DNA of 64,000 bases from Paralithodes platypus (Eukaryota; Arthropoda; Malacostraca; Decapoda; Lithodidae): assembly GCA_032716605.1 (NCBI GenBank), contig CM064519.1, positions 29,219,943 through 29,283,942 of the forward strand, given 5' to 3'. Below are positions 47,719-60,370 of the stretch, piece by piece. How positions within the stretch are numbered: position 1 is the stretch's first letter; every line of letters starts with the position of its first letter. The notes beneath the pieces are model-generated. The model did no database searches and was not told the origin of the DNA. It worked only from the letters and a program-made list of their open reading frames with translations. The translations under genes and the position numbers were made by a program.

Positions 47719-47969
47719 GAGAACGAGAGCGAGAGTGAGAGAGAGAGAAGGCAAAGAGAAGCACCTCCCTGTGTTGATCATTCAATTAGCCGAACAAATA
47801 TGAGGCAGCATAACAGAGTCGGGCAGATCTCCACAGGTGAATAGCCCACCTGTCACCTGTGTTTCTGAGGGTCCACACGGTGTTGGTCAGGGGAGTCAAT
47901 GGATGGCCAGCACCCTGTCAACAACTCACTAACTTACACCAACTCTATCTCTAGCTCTTTCATTCTCTT

Positions 47970-49384
<1,415 letters not shown>

Positions 49385-49418
<34 letters not shown>

Positions 49419-49575
49419 CATAACTCAGTTACATTTTGTTTTCTATGTGAGTGAGGGAGACAAAAGGCAAAGCTGCCTGTATCGAGTGCCTCTCCCAGAA
49501 TTGAAAGAGTGACAGGGCCAAAATCAAGAGACGTTCGAGCCAAAATGCCTGGACACACGGATCATTGCACGACAT
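49385..49575 (-). mobile_element. Poly(A) run and 5'-truncated LINE 3' end
   Basis: Thirty-odd A residues at 49385-49416 precede ACATTTTGTTTTCTATGTG and GACAAAAGGCAAAGCTGCC, GAGTGCCTCTCCC and GAGCCAAAATGCCTGGACAC. The latter blocks match the 3' end of the LINE at 13522 and the copy at 20984. The A run lies on the wrong strand to be this LINE's own tail, so it is probably separate. Confidence 0.75.
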
Positions 49576-50036
49576 CATTACAGCCCTAAAACAATATCCA
49601 ATCCCTCCTAAAGAGACTCACTATCCACCATAATATTCAGGACAAGTCAAACCAGATCCCAGGGTAACATAAACATCAATTTAATAAATACAATATGACT
49701 CCCACAGCACCCATGTGCGACCAGTCAACAGACAAGTGCACTCCAAGGGCTCAGGTTGAAAACAATGAGCAACACTATCATATATGTTATGATATTATTA
49801 TCATGGTGTGAAGGATTGATGTTTTAGTAAGAGTGATAGTGGGCATAAGTGATATTTACTCCAATGTGTGCTGAATGTTTTGGTGCTAACCTGATATCCC
49901 AGGCTCGTGAGATAGAAAACATATAATCAGCAATAGTAAAAAATAATCCATGTCCTCTGATACCCAAGGTGGTATTGCTTCCCTGGGTAAATCTTCCCTA
50001 TGTACCCTACTACCTACCTTTGTATTTATTATGTAA
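49576..50036. other. Unique sequence
   Basis: No gene or element recognised. Confidence 0.4.
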
Positions 50037-50249
50037 TAGACTACGGTAGATATGGACTGGACACGAAAATGGAACTTTTCAGTAAGGGACCCAACATCGG
50101 AGAACGAACCCCCAAGTTCGAACCTCGAAACCGCGAAAATGTGATATTTTCGCGGTTTCAAGGTTCGAACTTGGGGGTTCGTTCTCCGATTTTGGGTCCC
50201 TTACTGCAAAGTTCCATGTTCGTGTCCAGTCCAAATCTACTGTAGTCTA
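50037..50249. mobile_element. 209-bp near-perfect foldback with TA at both ends
   Basis: Arms 50039-50140 and about 50146-50247 are inverted copies with six or seven mismatches in about 102 bp and only a few unpaired bases (GTGAT) at the centre. Ends are GACTACGGTAG / CTACTGTAGTC, each next to TA. The arms carry AACCCCCAAGTTCGAACCTC. The lack of coding sequence and the TA flanks suggest a foldback MITE. I know no family. Confidence 0.9.
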
Positions 50250-50782
50250 TGATTATATATTTATAATTAAAATAAATAATGTTATATCTTCAATCTACTG
50301 AAATATAGATTACATCCATACTTCATTCCCGATACATATAAAAGAATTATATATGTCCATAAACTCTTATGAATAACTGTATACATGAGGGCGGGATAGT
50401 GCCTGGCCAGAGAGAGGGTCGTAGGAGAGGAAGGGGGGGGGGGGGGAGTGGCATTGGGTAATCATGCACAACCAGTCAGTGTAATCTGAACACACACGCA
50501 CCCGACCCAGGTTCTACGGTTTCTGCAGGATATGGTTGTGTTTGTTAGACAGTCCTGGCATTAGGCTGCTTACCTTATACACTATTGAAGAGTAGGGCCT
50601 ATAATGTTTGGACATTTCTCTCCATATATCACGATACATTAAACACATTCACAAACACACTGTAGCACATATATTATACATATTAAATAATTTATCTTTT
50701 TTGTCAATATACAGTATATACTGTACATATACTACGTACACTGAGAAATTCAATTGATAAATCTGTTTCTATATCTATCTGT
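50250..50782. other. Unique sequence with poly(G) run
   Basis: A G run lies at about 50423-50446. No gene recognised. Confidence 0.4.
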
Positions 50783-50990
<208 letters not shown>

Positions 50991-51599
50991 TACTGTATAT
51001 ACGAAATAATGTCAACTTGCAGTAGAAGGATCGTATATCCCCAACGAACACTGTTGTTTTGGTTGGTACGGGAACCGTAAAAAGAGCACTTATCAATCTT
51101 GAACTTTTCTCTCATTACGTCAGCGGAAGAGAAATCCTGACAACCAATGGAAACAAAAACAAGGTCTGGCAACCACGACGGTATGCAGTAGAAGCAGCAG
51201 CGAGGAGGGTGGAGGCTACTGCAGTAAACAGACACGGAACGCTCATATCTTATAGCATATTTGTAACCGTTCCCGTATTCCACGAGACATTTTCTATTAA
51301 TGTTTACTATTATTGGACGATTTTATTAAGCTTGGGAATAATCTGTCGGACTCGAAGGCTTAATTGCGATATAATTTACTTCTTCCATTGGTAGTGGTCC
51401 TTTCAAAGCAATATACCGTTGTCTAGTGTTAACTTGAATTAAATGAAAACACACATCGCCACTTACTGTACAGGTGTCGATCTCTATAACAGTTAATAGT
51501 ATCATGTGTCACGGCCGTTTTAGTTTATTGTCTAGAGAATAACAAACCTTGCAATGTAAACAAACTATGGGTATGGAAGTAATATTTAACTCGATTTGG
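50991..51599. other. Unique sequence
   Basis: A 111-codon ORF (51059..51394) has no recognisable domain. The TTATTGGACGATTTTATTAA piece near 51311 resembles the interior of group D MITEs, so a decayed copy may be present. Confidence 0.4.
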
Positions 51600-51775
51600 T
51601 TAGAGGAAGGATTTTTCGGGGGCCGTCCTATTTCGCTCAATTAGTTTGGAGATTCTAAGACGTTTCACCCGATTAGTTTGGTGATAATAAGCCGTTTCAC
51701 TTACAAGAGATTGGTCCGCGGCCGGGACATTTTTCTTTTGATAAATGTACAAAGTGGGCATTTTTTTTATTTTAG
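51600..51775 (+). mobile_element. Group A TTAA-MITE fragment
   Basis: CTCAATTAGTTTGGAGATTC, AAGACGTTTCACCCG, ATTAGTTTGGTGATAATAAG, GGTCCGCGGCCGGGACATTT and GATAAATGTACAAAG. The GCGAGC core is deleted. Confidence 0.7.
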
Positions 51776-51844
51776 GCCGTTTAGGCCGCCATTATAATTA
51801 TGAAGATATTTATTTGTGTGTTCATATTATATCTATGCATTCAC

Positions 51845-52084
51845 ATATTATTAGTAGTCTCTCTAAACCTCCATCAAGCTTAAACATATTACCCCCAAGA
51901 CCTCTGTTTGAGATAGATGTGTTCATGTTTTGGTAGAAAAATACCCTGGTCAAAGGCCGCTTCTTCCAATATTACAGACTCGCTTTCGCTCGCCAAGAAA
52001 GAAATAATCCCCTAAATGGCACAAAAGGTCTTAAATTGTCAAACTAATGTGCCAAATATCTTAAAATCCCAATACTAATGGTGC
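51845..52084 (-). mobile_element. Group A TTAA-MITE fragment, interrupted by the next copy
   Basis: Minus-strand order CTCCATCAAGCTTAAAC, TTGGTAGAAAAATACC, GGTCAAAGGCCGCTTC, GACTCGCTTTCGCTCGCC, AATGGCACAAAAGGTCTT. It stops at ACTAATGGTGC exactly where the next element starts. The missing terminal part may resume at about 53570 (ATGAGAAGGGGT). Confidence 0.75.
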
Positions 52085-52410
52085 TTAAGGGGAGATTTCC
52101 ACTTGAGGAACTTTTTTCTTGACCCCTTTCTCCCTCATGTCTAGCCCCATTGCTTTTGAGATTTTAAGACGTTTGCCCCATTAGTTTGGTGATTTTTAAG
52201 AATTTCCGCCCCATTCTGTCAATTTTAAGACCTCTCGTGCCATTTAGGTGTCGATTTTATCCTGGCGAGCGATAGCGAGCCTGTAATTTAAGAGTAATCG
52301 GCCTTCGGCCGGGACAGAAAAATGTACAAATTTCTCTTGAAAGGAGGTCAAGGGGGTGAAATTTTATGATTGCTGGAGGAGTAGGAAACAAACTAAATAC
52401 CTCCCCTTAA
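52085..52410 (+). mobile_element. Group A TTAA-MITE, well preserved
   Basis: 326 bp from TTAAGGGGAGATTTCCAC to AAATACCTCCCCTTAA. It contains GCCCCATTGCTTTTGAG, GGCGAGCGATAGCGAGCCTG, CGGCCTTCGGCCGGGAC and GAAAAATGTACAAATTTC. The left ATTTTTC arm of the second hairpin is deleted. Its right terminus is the first unit of the following minisatellite. Confidence 0.93.
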
Positions 52411-53575
52411 CATAAATACCTCCCCTTAACATAAATACCCCCCCTTAACATAAATACCTCCCCTTAACATAAATACCTCCCCTTAACATAAATACCTCCC
52501 CTTAACATAAATACCTCCCCTTAACATAAATACCTCCCCTTAACATAAATACCTCCCCTTAACATAAATACCTCCCCTTAACATAAATACCTCCCCTTAA
52601 CATAAATACCTCCCCTTAACATAAATACCTCCCCTTAACATAAATACCTCCCCTTAACATAAATACCTCCCTTAACATAAATACCTCCCCTTAACATAAA
52701 TACCTCCCCTTAACATAAATACCCCCCCTTAACATAAATACCTCCCCTTAACATAAATACCTCCCCTTAACATAAATACCTCCCCTTAATATAAATACCG
52801 CCCCTTAACATAAATACCTCCCCTTAACATAAATACCTCCCCTTAACATAAATACCTCCCCTTAACATAAATACCTCCCCTTAACATAAATACCTCCCCT
52901 TAACATAAATACCTCCCCTTAACATAAATACCTTCCCTTAACATAAATACCTCCCCTTAACATAAAATACCTTCCTTAAACATAAATGCCTCCCCTTAAC
53001 ATAAATACCTCCCCTTAACATAAATACCCCCCCTTAACATAAATACCTCCCCTTAACATAAATACCTCCCCTTAACATAAATACCTCCCCTTAACATAAA
53101 TACCTCCCCTTAACATAAATACCTCCCCTTAACATAAATACCTTCCCTTAACATAAATACCTCCCCTTAACATAAATACCTCCCCTTAACATAAATACCT
53201 CCCCTTAACATAAATACCTCCCCTTAACATAAATACCTCCCCTTAACATAAATACCTCCCTTAACATAAATACCTTCCCCTTAACATAAATACCTCCCCT
53301 TAACATAAATACCCCCCCTTAACATAAATACATCCCCTTAACAAAAAAACCTCCCCTTAAAAATAATACCTCCCCTTAAAATAAATACCTCCCTTAACAT
53401 AAATACCTCCCCTTAACATAAATACCTCCCCGTAACATAAATACCTCCCCTTAACATAAATACCACCCTTAACATAAATACCTCCCCTTAACATAAATAC
53501 CTCCCCTTAACATAAATACCTCCCCTTAACATAAATACCTCCCCTTAACATAAATACCTCCCCTTAACATAAATG
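52407..53575. repeat. 19-bp minisatellite (about 60 copies) made of a MITE terminus
   Basis: The unit TTAACATAAATACCTCCCC repeats for about 1.17 kb with scattered single-base and indel variants (CCCCCC, CCTTCC, CCGCCC). The unit equals the last bases of the preceding group A element (TAAATACCTCCCCTTAA) plus CA. No unit contains internal element sequence, so only the tip was amplified. Confidence 0.96.
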
Positions 53576-53580
53576 AGAAG

Positions 53581-53615
<35 letters not shown>

Positions 53616-53616
<1 letters not shown>

Positions 53617-53950
53617 TAAGGGGAGGTTTTTAGTTTGGTCCCTAGATATCTACCAAGCTTAAGATTACACCCCTTTGAGCCCCTTTCAAGATAGATTTGT
53701 ACATTTTTCGGTAGAAAAATGTCCCGGCTGAAAGCCGGTTCCTCTTAAATTACAGGCTCGCTATCGCTTGCCAGGATAAAATCGACACCTAAATGGCACG
53801 AAAGGTCTTAAAATTGACACAAATCGGTCGAAAGTTCTTAAAATCGTCAAAATAATGGGGCAAACCTCATACAATTAGAAAGACAATGGGGCTAAACATG
53901 AGGGAGAAAGGAGTCAAGAAAAAAATCCCTCAAGTGGAAATCTCTCTAAG
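53616..53950 (-). mobile_element. Group A TTAA-MITE, inverted partner
   Basis: Starts TTAAGGGGAGGTTTTTAG. It contains CATTTTTCGGTAGAAAAATG, TCCCGGCTGAAAGCCGGTTC, GGCTCGCTATCGCTTGCCAG and CTAAACATGAGGGAGAAAGG. It ends GTGGAAATCTCTCTAAG with a decayed TTAA. A run of over 30 A lies just outside its left end. With 52085-52410 it frames the minisatellite in opposite orientation. Confidence 0.92.
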
Positions 53951-54003
53951 TCAACTGAGTAACCCAAATGTGCGCCACCCTATATATCTTGCATTATAAC
54001 CCA

Positions 54004-54217
54004 TTAACCCCTTCAATACTATGACACCATTTTTATCTTATATTCTGGATAGCATTATACGATTTTATGCAGTTGGGGAAGAACCTGTGTTGTTCAGATG
54101 GCTTATTGAGATAGTATTTACCCCTTCGAGTCCTGGAGATAAATTGTAATCTAAGAAAATTCGTCTAATAGTAACCTTAATAACACGAATATTACGTCAT
54201 CATTATGAGAGGGTTGA
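54004..54217 (+). mobile_element. Group D TTAA-MITE
   Basis: TTAACCCCTTCAATACTATG at the left, ATTATGAGAGGGTTGA at the right. It contains GCATTATACGATTTTATGC, TTTACCCCTTCGAGTCC and AAATTCGTCTAATAGTAACC. Confidence 0.85.
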
Positions 54218-54245
54218 TTAGGAGAGGCATACCCAAGGCAGCACG

Positions 54246-54461
54246 TACAGTCGCGCTAATAAGTCATGTCTCAGCAATAAGTATGTTTTGATCATTAATT
54301 GGTATCAGCAATATCTAAGCTGCATTTCTTCATATCGACTGAAATATACAAACATGGTTCCTACACTTACCCACCCTAATCAACATCTGACAGACATTAA
54401 TAAAGCACAGAGCAAGCCAAACATAATGACAGCTGGGACATGACTTATTAGCGCGACCGTA
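54246..54461. mobile_element. TA-flanked MITE, Tc1/mariner-like, copy 1
   Basis: TA then CAGTCGCGCTAATAAGTC at the left, and GACTTATTAGCGCGACCG then TA at the right. The terminal inverted repeats are about 23 bp, nearly perfect, beginning CAGT. The interior (GATCATTAATTGGTATCAGC, ATTTCTTCATATCGACTG) is shared in inverse order with the copy at 59100. A TA target and CAGT ends fit the Tc1/mariner superfamily. No transposase is encoded. Confidence 0.9.
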
Positions 54462-54851
54462 CAGTCTTGCTCATATGTCGTATCATTATTCCATTATTTC
54501 AGCTTTGGTTACTTATCCAGTGTAACTGCATAATTTGTCCAGTCTTTTGGCCAAAAGTTGGCTAAAAATATAATTGGTACTGTGCCATAGTGCATTATTT
54601 TAAATTAGTGGAAAATATATAAAAAACAAATCGCTTTCCTTTGTAAATCTTTAAATTAATATGTAATATATATGTAGTTTAAATGATTTTGTGACAATTC
54701 ATAAACTGGAATTTTTGTTTAGCCAGGAAACAACTAGTTCAGTAGATACATTCTACTACAACAACAGTAGTTGACATGTTTCTCTGCAGGTAAAAATTAG
54801 AATAATTTCCCACCCGTTTGCTCTCCTCTCAGTGGCCGTCTAGCTGATTCA

Positions 54852-54853
<2 letters not shown>
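54462..54853. other. AT-rich unique sequence
   Basis: No gene or element recognised. Confidence 0.4.
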
Positions 54854-54945
<92 letters not shown>

Positions 54946-55000
54946 GTGTGTGAGTGTGTGTGTGTGTGAGTGTTTGCGTGTGTGTGTGTGTGTGTGCACG
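54854..55000. repeat. (GT)n microsatellite
   Basis: A long pure GT array, then GCGT, GAGTG and GTTTGC interruptions. Confidence 0.97.
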
Positions 55001-55584
55001 AGGAATAATAAAGAAACCGGGATATGGCATCAAATTAATTATATTATATAAAATGGTCATCTTTATTATACAACATGCTGAACTATGAACAAAGGATGTG
55101 GACACACCCGCATGACTACATGAAGTGGGAACATGAAAAACAAGACGAAGATAAAGAATGAATAATAAATTATATATTATAGTGCGAACAATAAGTATAA
55201 TATAATATATGGCGAGCATAATACACATAACATAAATATAAAGGAAATACACGAAGGGGAAATAGAAGGAAAAGAAGGCTAGGATTGTAAAGTTAAGTGT
55301 GCTGACAAATGGACAGTGAACGTTGGAGTGAGAGAGAGAAAGATAAATACCCAGGGGCCAGAGAGAGAGAGAGAGTAGGAGGAAGAGAGGAGAGGAAATC
55401 ACGAAAGAGGGTAGCGTATGGGGAATGAGATAATTTTAAAGATTTGGAAGTAATATTTAGCATTTCAAAGACCTTGTGAACTCTGGAATTCAATGGCGAT
55501 ACTGTAAATAAAGAGAGATTGTGTGAGGCAAGAAACACATTGTGAGGTGTTCTGTTTATGACTACTAAGGGAAGTTTATTACAT

Positions 55585-55585
<1 letters not shown>
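55001..55585. other. Unique A/G-rich sequence
   Basis: No gene recognised. The ORFs are compositional. Confidence 0.4.

Positions 55586-55648
<63 letters not shown>
55586..55648. repeat. (GA)n microsatellite
   Basis: A pure GA array followed by G runs at 55652-55660 and 55706-55718. Confidence 0.96.
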
Positions 55649-55649
<1 letters not shown>

Positions 55650-55799
55650 TGGGGGGGGGGAGTATAGGAGAGGACGAGTTAGGGGGATGAGGGAGGGAGA
55701 CAGGAGGGGGGGGGGGGGTCGGGCTGTCACGAAGTTTGCAAAGGAGTCGCCCAACTTGACTTCAGACCAGACGCCCATCGGTTGTAGCTGCCAACACAC

Positions 55800-55807
55800 A
55801 CCACCAC

Positions 55808-55845
<38 letters not shown>

Positions 55846-56145
55846 CGCTGCCACATCCTCCTCCAGCTCCAGCACATTCCAACACACACCAGCACCGACC
55901 ACCACTACCACACACCACACATACACTCACACGCTTCTGCCACATACTCTTCCAGCTCCACCACATTCCAACACACTCCACCACCACCGACCACCACACA
56001 CACACACACGCGCTACTGCCACATCCTCCTCCAGCTTCACCACATGCCAACACACTCCACCACCACCGACCACCACACACACACACACACGCTTCTGCCA
56101 CATCCTCCTCCAGCTCCAACACACACACCACCACCAACCCATCTA
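55800..56145. repeat. Minisatellite with about 80-89 bp units, CA-rich
   Basis: CTGCCACATCCTCCTCCAGC-type words occur near 55848, 55937, 56016 and 56096. Each is followed by CCACCACATTCCAACACACT-like sequence and a short CA array. The plus ORF 55687..56343 crosses it because units lack stops. Confidence 0.88.
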
Positions 56146-56299
56146 CTAACCCCTCTGTCCCGTACTGTACTAACCCATCTGTCCCGTACTAACTTCCTAA
56201 TCCTGCCACGGACATTATGTCCAGGGCAGTATTTTCCTTTCCAATGTTCCCTTACCCACTCTAAACCACTGTTTGGACACTTGATCCTCAGTGTTTTGG

Positions 56300-56530
56300 A
56301 GGACAAGCATCCTAGAAGGGTCACTAGACCTGTTGTTGCTTGATATGCTTTGTACTCCCTTTGTACCACCTATCACCACCACCATGCACATTCACGTCGC
56401 CACATCCTCCCAAAGCTCCACCGCACACACCACCGAGCACAACCACCATCACACATACACGCTGCCACATCCTACTCGAGTTCCACCACATATTCGCTGT
56501 TAGCACATAATAACGACCACCTCAACATAC
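56300..56530. other. CA-rich sequence continuing the minisatellite motif
   Basis: CGCCACATCCTCCCAAAGC and GCTGCCACATCCTACTCG recur near 56398 and 56460. The sequence is broken by unique sequence that includes GCTTTGTACTCCCTTTGTAC. Confidence 0.5.
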
Positions 56531-56557
56531 ACACGTGCTGCAACATCATCCTCTTGT

Positions 56558-57237
<680 letters not shown>

Positions 57238-57572
57238 TTAAGGGGAGATTTCCACTTGAGTTTTTTTTTCTTTACCCCTATCTCCCTCATGTTTAGCCCC
57301 ATTGCTTTTGAGATTTTAAGACGTTCGCCCCATTAGTTTGGCGATTTTAAGAACTTTCAACCCATTTATGTCACTTTTAAGACCTTTCGTCCCATTTAGG
57401 TGTCGATTTTTTCCTGGCGAGCGATAGCGAGCCTGTAATTTAAGAGGAACCGGCCTTCGGCCGGGAAATTTTTCTACCGAAAAATTTACAAATTTATCTT
57501 GAAAGGGGGTCATGGGGATGTAATTTCAAGCTTGATGGAAGTCTAGGAAACACACTGAAAACCTCCCCTTAA
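57238..57572 (+). mobile_element. Group A TTAA-MITE, reference-quality copy
   Basis: 335 bp from TTAAGGGGAGATTTCCAC to AAAACCTCCCCTTAA, with TTAA at both ends. It shows four CCCATT sub-repeats (CCCCATTGCTTTTGAG, CCCCATTAGTTTGGCG, CCCATTTATGTCAC, CCCATTTAGGTGTCG). Then come GGCGAGCGATAGCGAGCCTG, the perfect hairpin CCGGCCTTCGGCCGG, and the hairpin ATTTTTCTACCGAAAAAT. No ORF of note. It is the best single copy for describing the group. Confidence 0.95.
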
Positions 57573-57689
57573 TAGTTTATATTCCACAGCTTCACTACAG
57601 CCACCTATTTAACTTAAACATTTCCCTTTCTTATTCTTCCTTTCTATTAAGCCATATGTCTCAATAAAGTCGACAAAGTGTTTCCCCTA

Positions 57690-58978
57690 CTCGCCCACAT
57701 GTCTCCACTACACTACCACAAATATTCCACACTCGCCCACATGTCTCCACTACACTACCACAAATATTCCACACTCGCCCACATGTCTCCACTACACTAC
57801 CACAAATATTCCACACTCGACCACATGTCTCCACTACACTACCGCAAATATTCCACACTCGCCCACATGTCTCCACTACACTACCACAAATATTCCACAC
57901 TCGACCACATGTCTCCACTACACTACCACAAATATTCCACACTCGCCCACATGTCTCCACTACAGTACCACAAATATTCCACACTCGCCCACATGTCTCC
58001 ACTACACTACCACAAATATTCCACACTCGCCCACATGTCTCCACTACACTACCACAAATATTCCACACTCGCCCACATGTCTCCACTACACTACCACAAA
58101 TATTCCACACTCGCCCACATGTCTCCACTACACTACCACAAATATTCCACACTCGCCCACATGTCTCCACTACACTACCACAAATATTCCACACTCGACC
58201 ACATGTCTCCACTACACTACCACAAATATTCCACACTCGCCCACATGTCTCCACTACACTACCACAAATATTCCACACTCGCCCACATGTCTCCACTACA
58301 GTACCACAAATATTTCCACACTCGACCACATGTCTCCACTACTACTACCACAAATATTCCACACTCGCCCACATGTCTCCACTACACTACCACAAATATT
58401 CCACACTCGCCCACATGTCTCCACTACACTACCACAAATATTCCACACTCGACCACATGTCTTCACTACACTACCACAAATATTCCACACTCGCCCACAT
58501 GTCTCCACTACACTACCACAAATATTCCACACTCGCCCACATGTCTCCACTACACTACCACAAATATTCCACACTCGACCACATGTCTCCACTACACTAC
58601 CACAAATATTCCACACTCGCCCACATGTCTCCACTACACTACCACAAATATTCCACACTCGACCACATGTCTTCACTACACTACCACAAATATTCCACAC
58701 TCGCCCACATGTCTCCACTACACTACCACAAATATTCCACACTCGACCACATGTCTCCACTACACTACCACAAATATTCCACACTCGACCACATACTACT
58801 TATTACTACCACGAATATTCCACACTCGACCACATGTGTCCACTACACTACCACAAATATTCCACACTCGACCACATGTCTCCACTACACTACCACAAAT
58901 ATTCCACACTCGACCACATACTACTTATTACTACCACAAATATTCCACACTCGCCCACATACTACTTATTACTACCAC
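57690..58978. repeat. 42-bp satellite, about 30 copies
   Basis: The unit consists of ACTCGCCCACATGTCTCC, ACTACACTACCAC and AAATATTCCAC. It repeats in register with single-base variants (GCCC/GACC, CTAC/GTAC, GTCTCC/GTCTTC). The last units (58790-58978) carry a shared variant ATACTACTTATTACTACC. Since 42 is a multiple of three and the unit lacks stops, ORFs of 467 codons (plus) and 222 codons (minus) result, with 14-residue repeats. Confidence 0.97.
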
Positions 58979-59099
58979 GTATCCAATTTGCTTGACTAAA
59001 TATCTCCCTTATTCGACCAAATGTCTCCCTATATACCTAATAGTCATTTGCTTCCTTTACTCGATCACCTGCCTCCTATAATTGATTAAATACCGCATG

Positions 59100-59314
59100 T
59101 ACGGTCGCGCTAATAAGTCATGTCCCAGCTATCATTACGTTTGGCTCGCTCTGTGCTGTATTTATGTCTGTCAGTTGTTGAATAGGGTGGGTAAGTGTAG
59201 GAACATGTTTGTATATTTCACTCGATATGAAGAAATGAAACTTAGATGTTGCTGATACCAATTGTTGATCAAAACATACTTGGTGCCGAGATATCACTTA
59301 TTAGCGAGACTGTA
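59100..59314. mobile_element. TA-flanked MITE, Tc1/mariner-like, copy 2
   Basis: TA then CGGTCGCGCTAATAAGTC, to CACTTATTAGCGAGACTG then TA, 215 bp. The interior is the inverse of the copy at 54246 (GTGTAGGAACATGTTTG, TCGATATGAAGAAATG). It sits between ACTCGACC-type repeat units on both sides. Confidence 0.9.
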
Positions 59315-60190
59315 CTCGACACCCATGCCTTTTTACTCGACCCCATCACTCCCTTACTCGACCCGATATATCCCCTACTCTCCCCTTATCAACCCCATAC
59401 CTCCCCTACTCGACCCCATACCTCCCTTACTCGACCCCATACCTACCCTACTCGACCTTATATCTCCCCTACTTGACCCCATACACTCCAAATCGACCCC
59501 ATACCTTCCCTATTCGACCCTATACCTCCCCTACTCAACCCCATACCTCTTATACTCGACTCCATTCCTCCCCTACTCGAGTCCATGCCTTCTCTATTAG
59601 ACATTATACCTCCCCTGCTTGACCCCATACCTCCCCTACTCGACCATATACCTCACCTGCTTGACCCCATACCTCCCCTACTCGACCATAATACCTCCCC
59701 TGCTTGACCCCATACCTCCCCTACTCGACCCCATACCTCCCCTACTCGACCATAATACCTCCCCTGCTTGACCCCATACCTCCCCTACTCGACCTCATAC
59801 CTACCCTATTCGACCTCATACCTCCCATACTCGACTCCATGACTCCCCTACTCGACCCCATGACTCCCCTACTCGACCATATGCCTCACCTGCTTGACCC
59901 CATACCTCCCCTACTCGACCATAATACCTCCCCTGCTTGACCCCATACCTCCCCTACTCGACCATATACCTCACCTGCTTGACCCCATACCTCCCCTACT
60001 CGACCATAATACCTCCCCTGCTTGACCCCATACCTCCCCTACTCGACCTCATACCTACCCTATTCGACCTCATACCTCCCATACTCGACTCCATGACTCC
60101 CCTACTCGACCCCATGACTCCCCTACTCGACCCTGTACCTCCACTACTCGATCCCATACCTCCCCGACTCAACAGATTCCTCCCATAGTC
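59315..60190. repeat. 21-bp satellite with a higher-order repeat of about 254 bp
   Basis: Units of the type ACTCGACCCCATACCTCCCC repeat at 21 bp with many variants (TGCTTGACC, CATGACTCC, CCTATTCG). A block starting CATAATACCTCCCC at 59751 recurs at 60005 with the same ordered variants, so a larger unit was duplicated. Plus ORFs rich in PLLDPI and YLPYSTP are artefacts. Confidence 0.93.
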
Positions 60191-60336
60191 GAACGCATGT
60201 CTTTCTCATTTAACCATACAGTAATTTCCTCTTCCTTGCTACTGCCTCGACCTACAGTATATGTGATCAAAATTATACTGTATACTGTATATTCTACAGC
60301 ACTACGAATATTCTCACATCAATGTCTTGTTGTTAC

Positions 60337-60370
<34 letters not shown>

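Noticed and set aside
49385..49416. A run as the poly(A) tail of the adjacent LINE fragment
   Set aside because: The LINE fragment is in minus orientation, so its tail should be a T run on the plus strand. The A run is probably from another event.
51059..51394. 111-codon ORF as a host gene
   Set aside because: No recognisable domain and no splice or promoter support. Its later part resembles group D MITE interior (GGACGATTTTATTAA).
52407..53575. CRISPR-like regular array
   Set aside because: The 19-bp units are contiguous without unique spacers, the genome is eukaryotic, and the unit derives from a MITE end. The same applies to the 17-, 28-, 42-, 45-, 52- and 55-bp arrays.
57678..59081. 467-codon plus-strand ORF with 14-residue repeats, and the 222-codon minus-strand ORF with VVETCGRVWNICGS-type repeats
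   Set aside because: Both come from a 42-bp tandem unit with no stop in several frames. The same array is open on both strands, there is no start context or flanking gene structure, and variants are not biased to third positions by eye.
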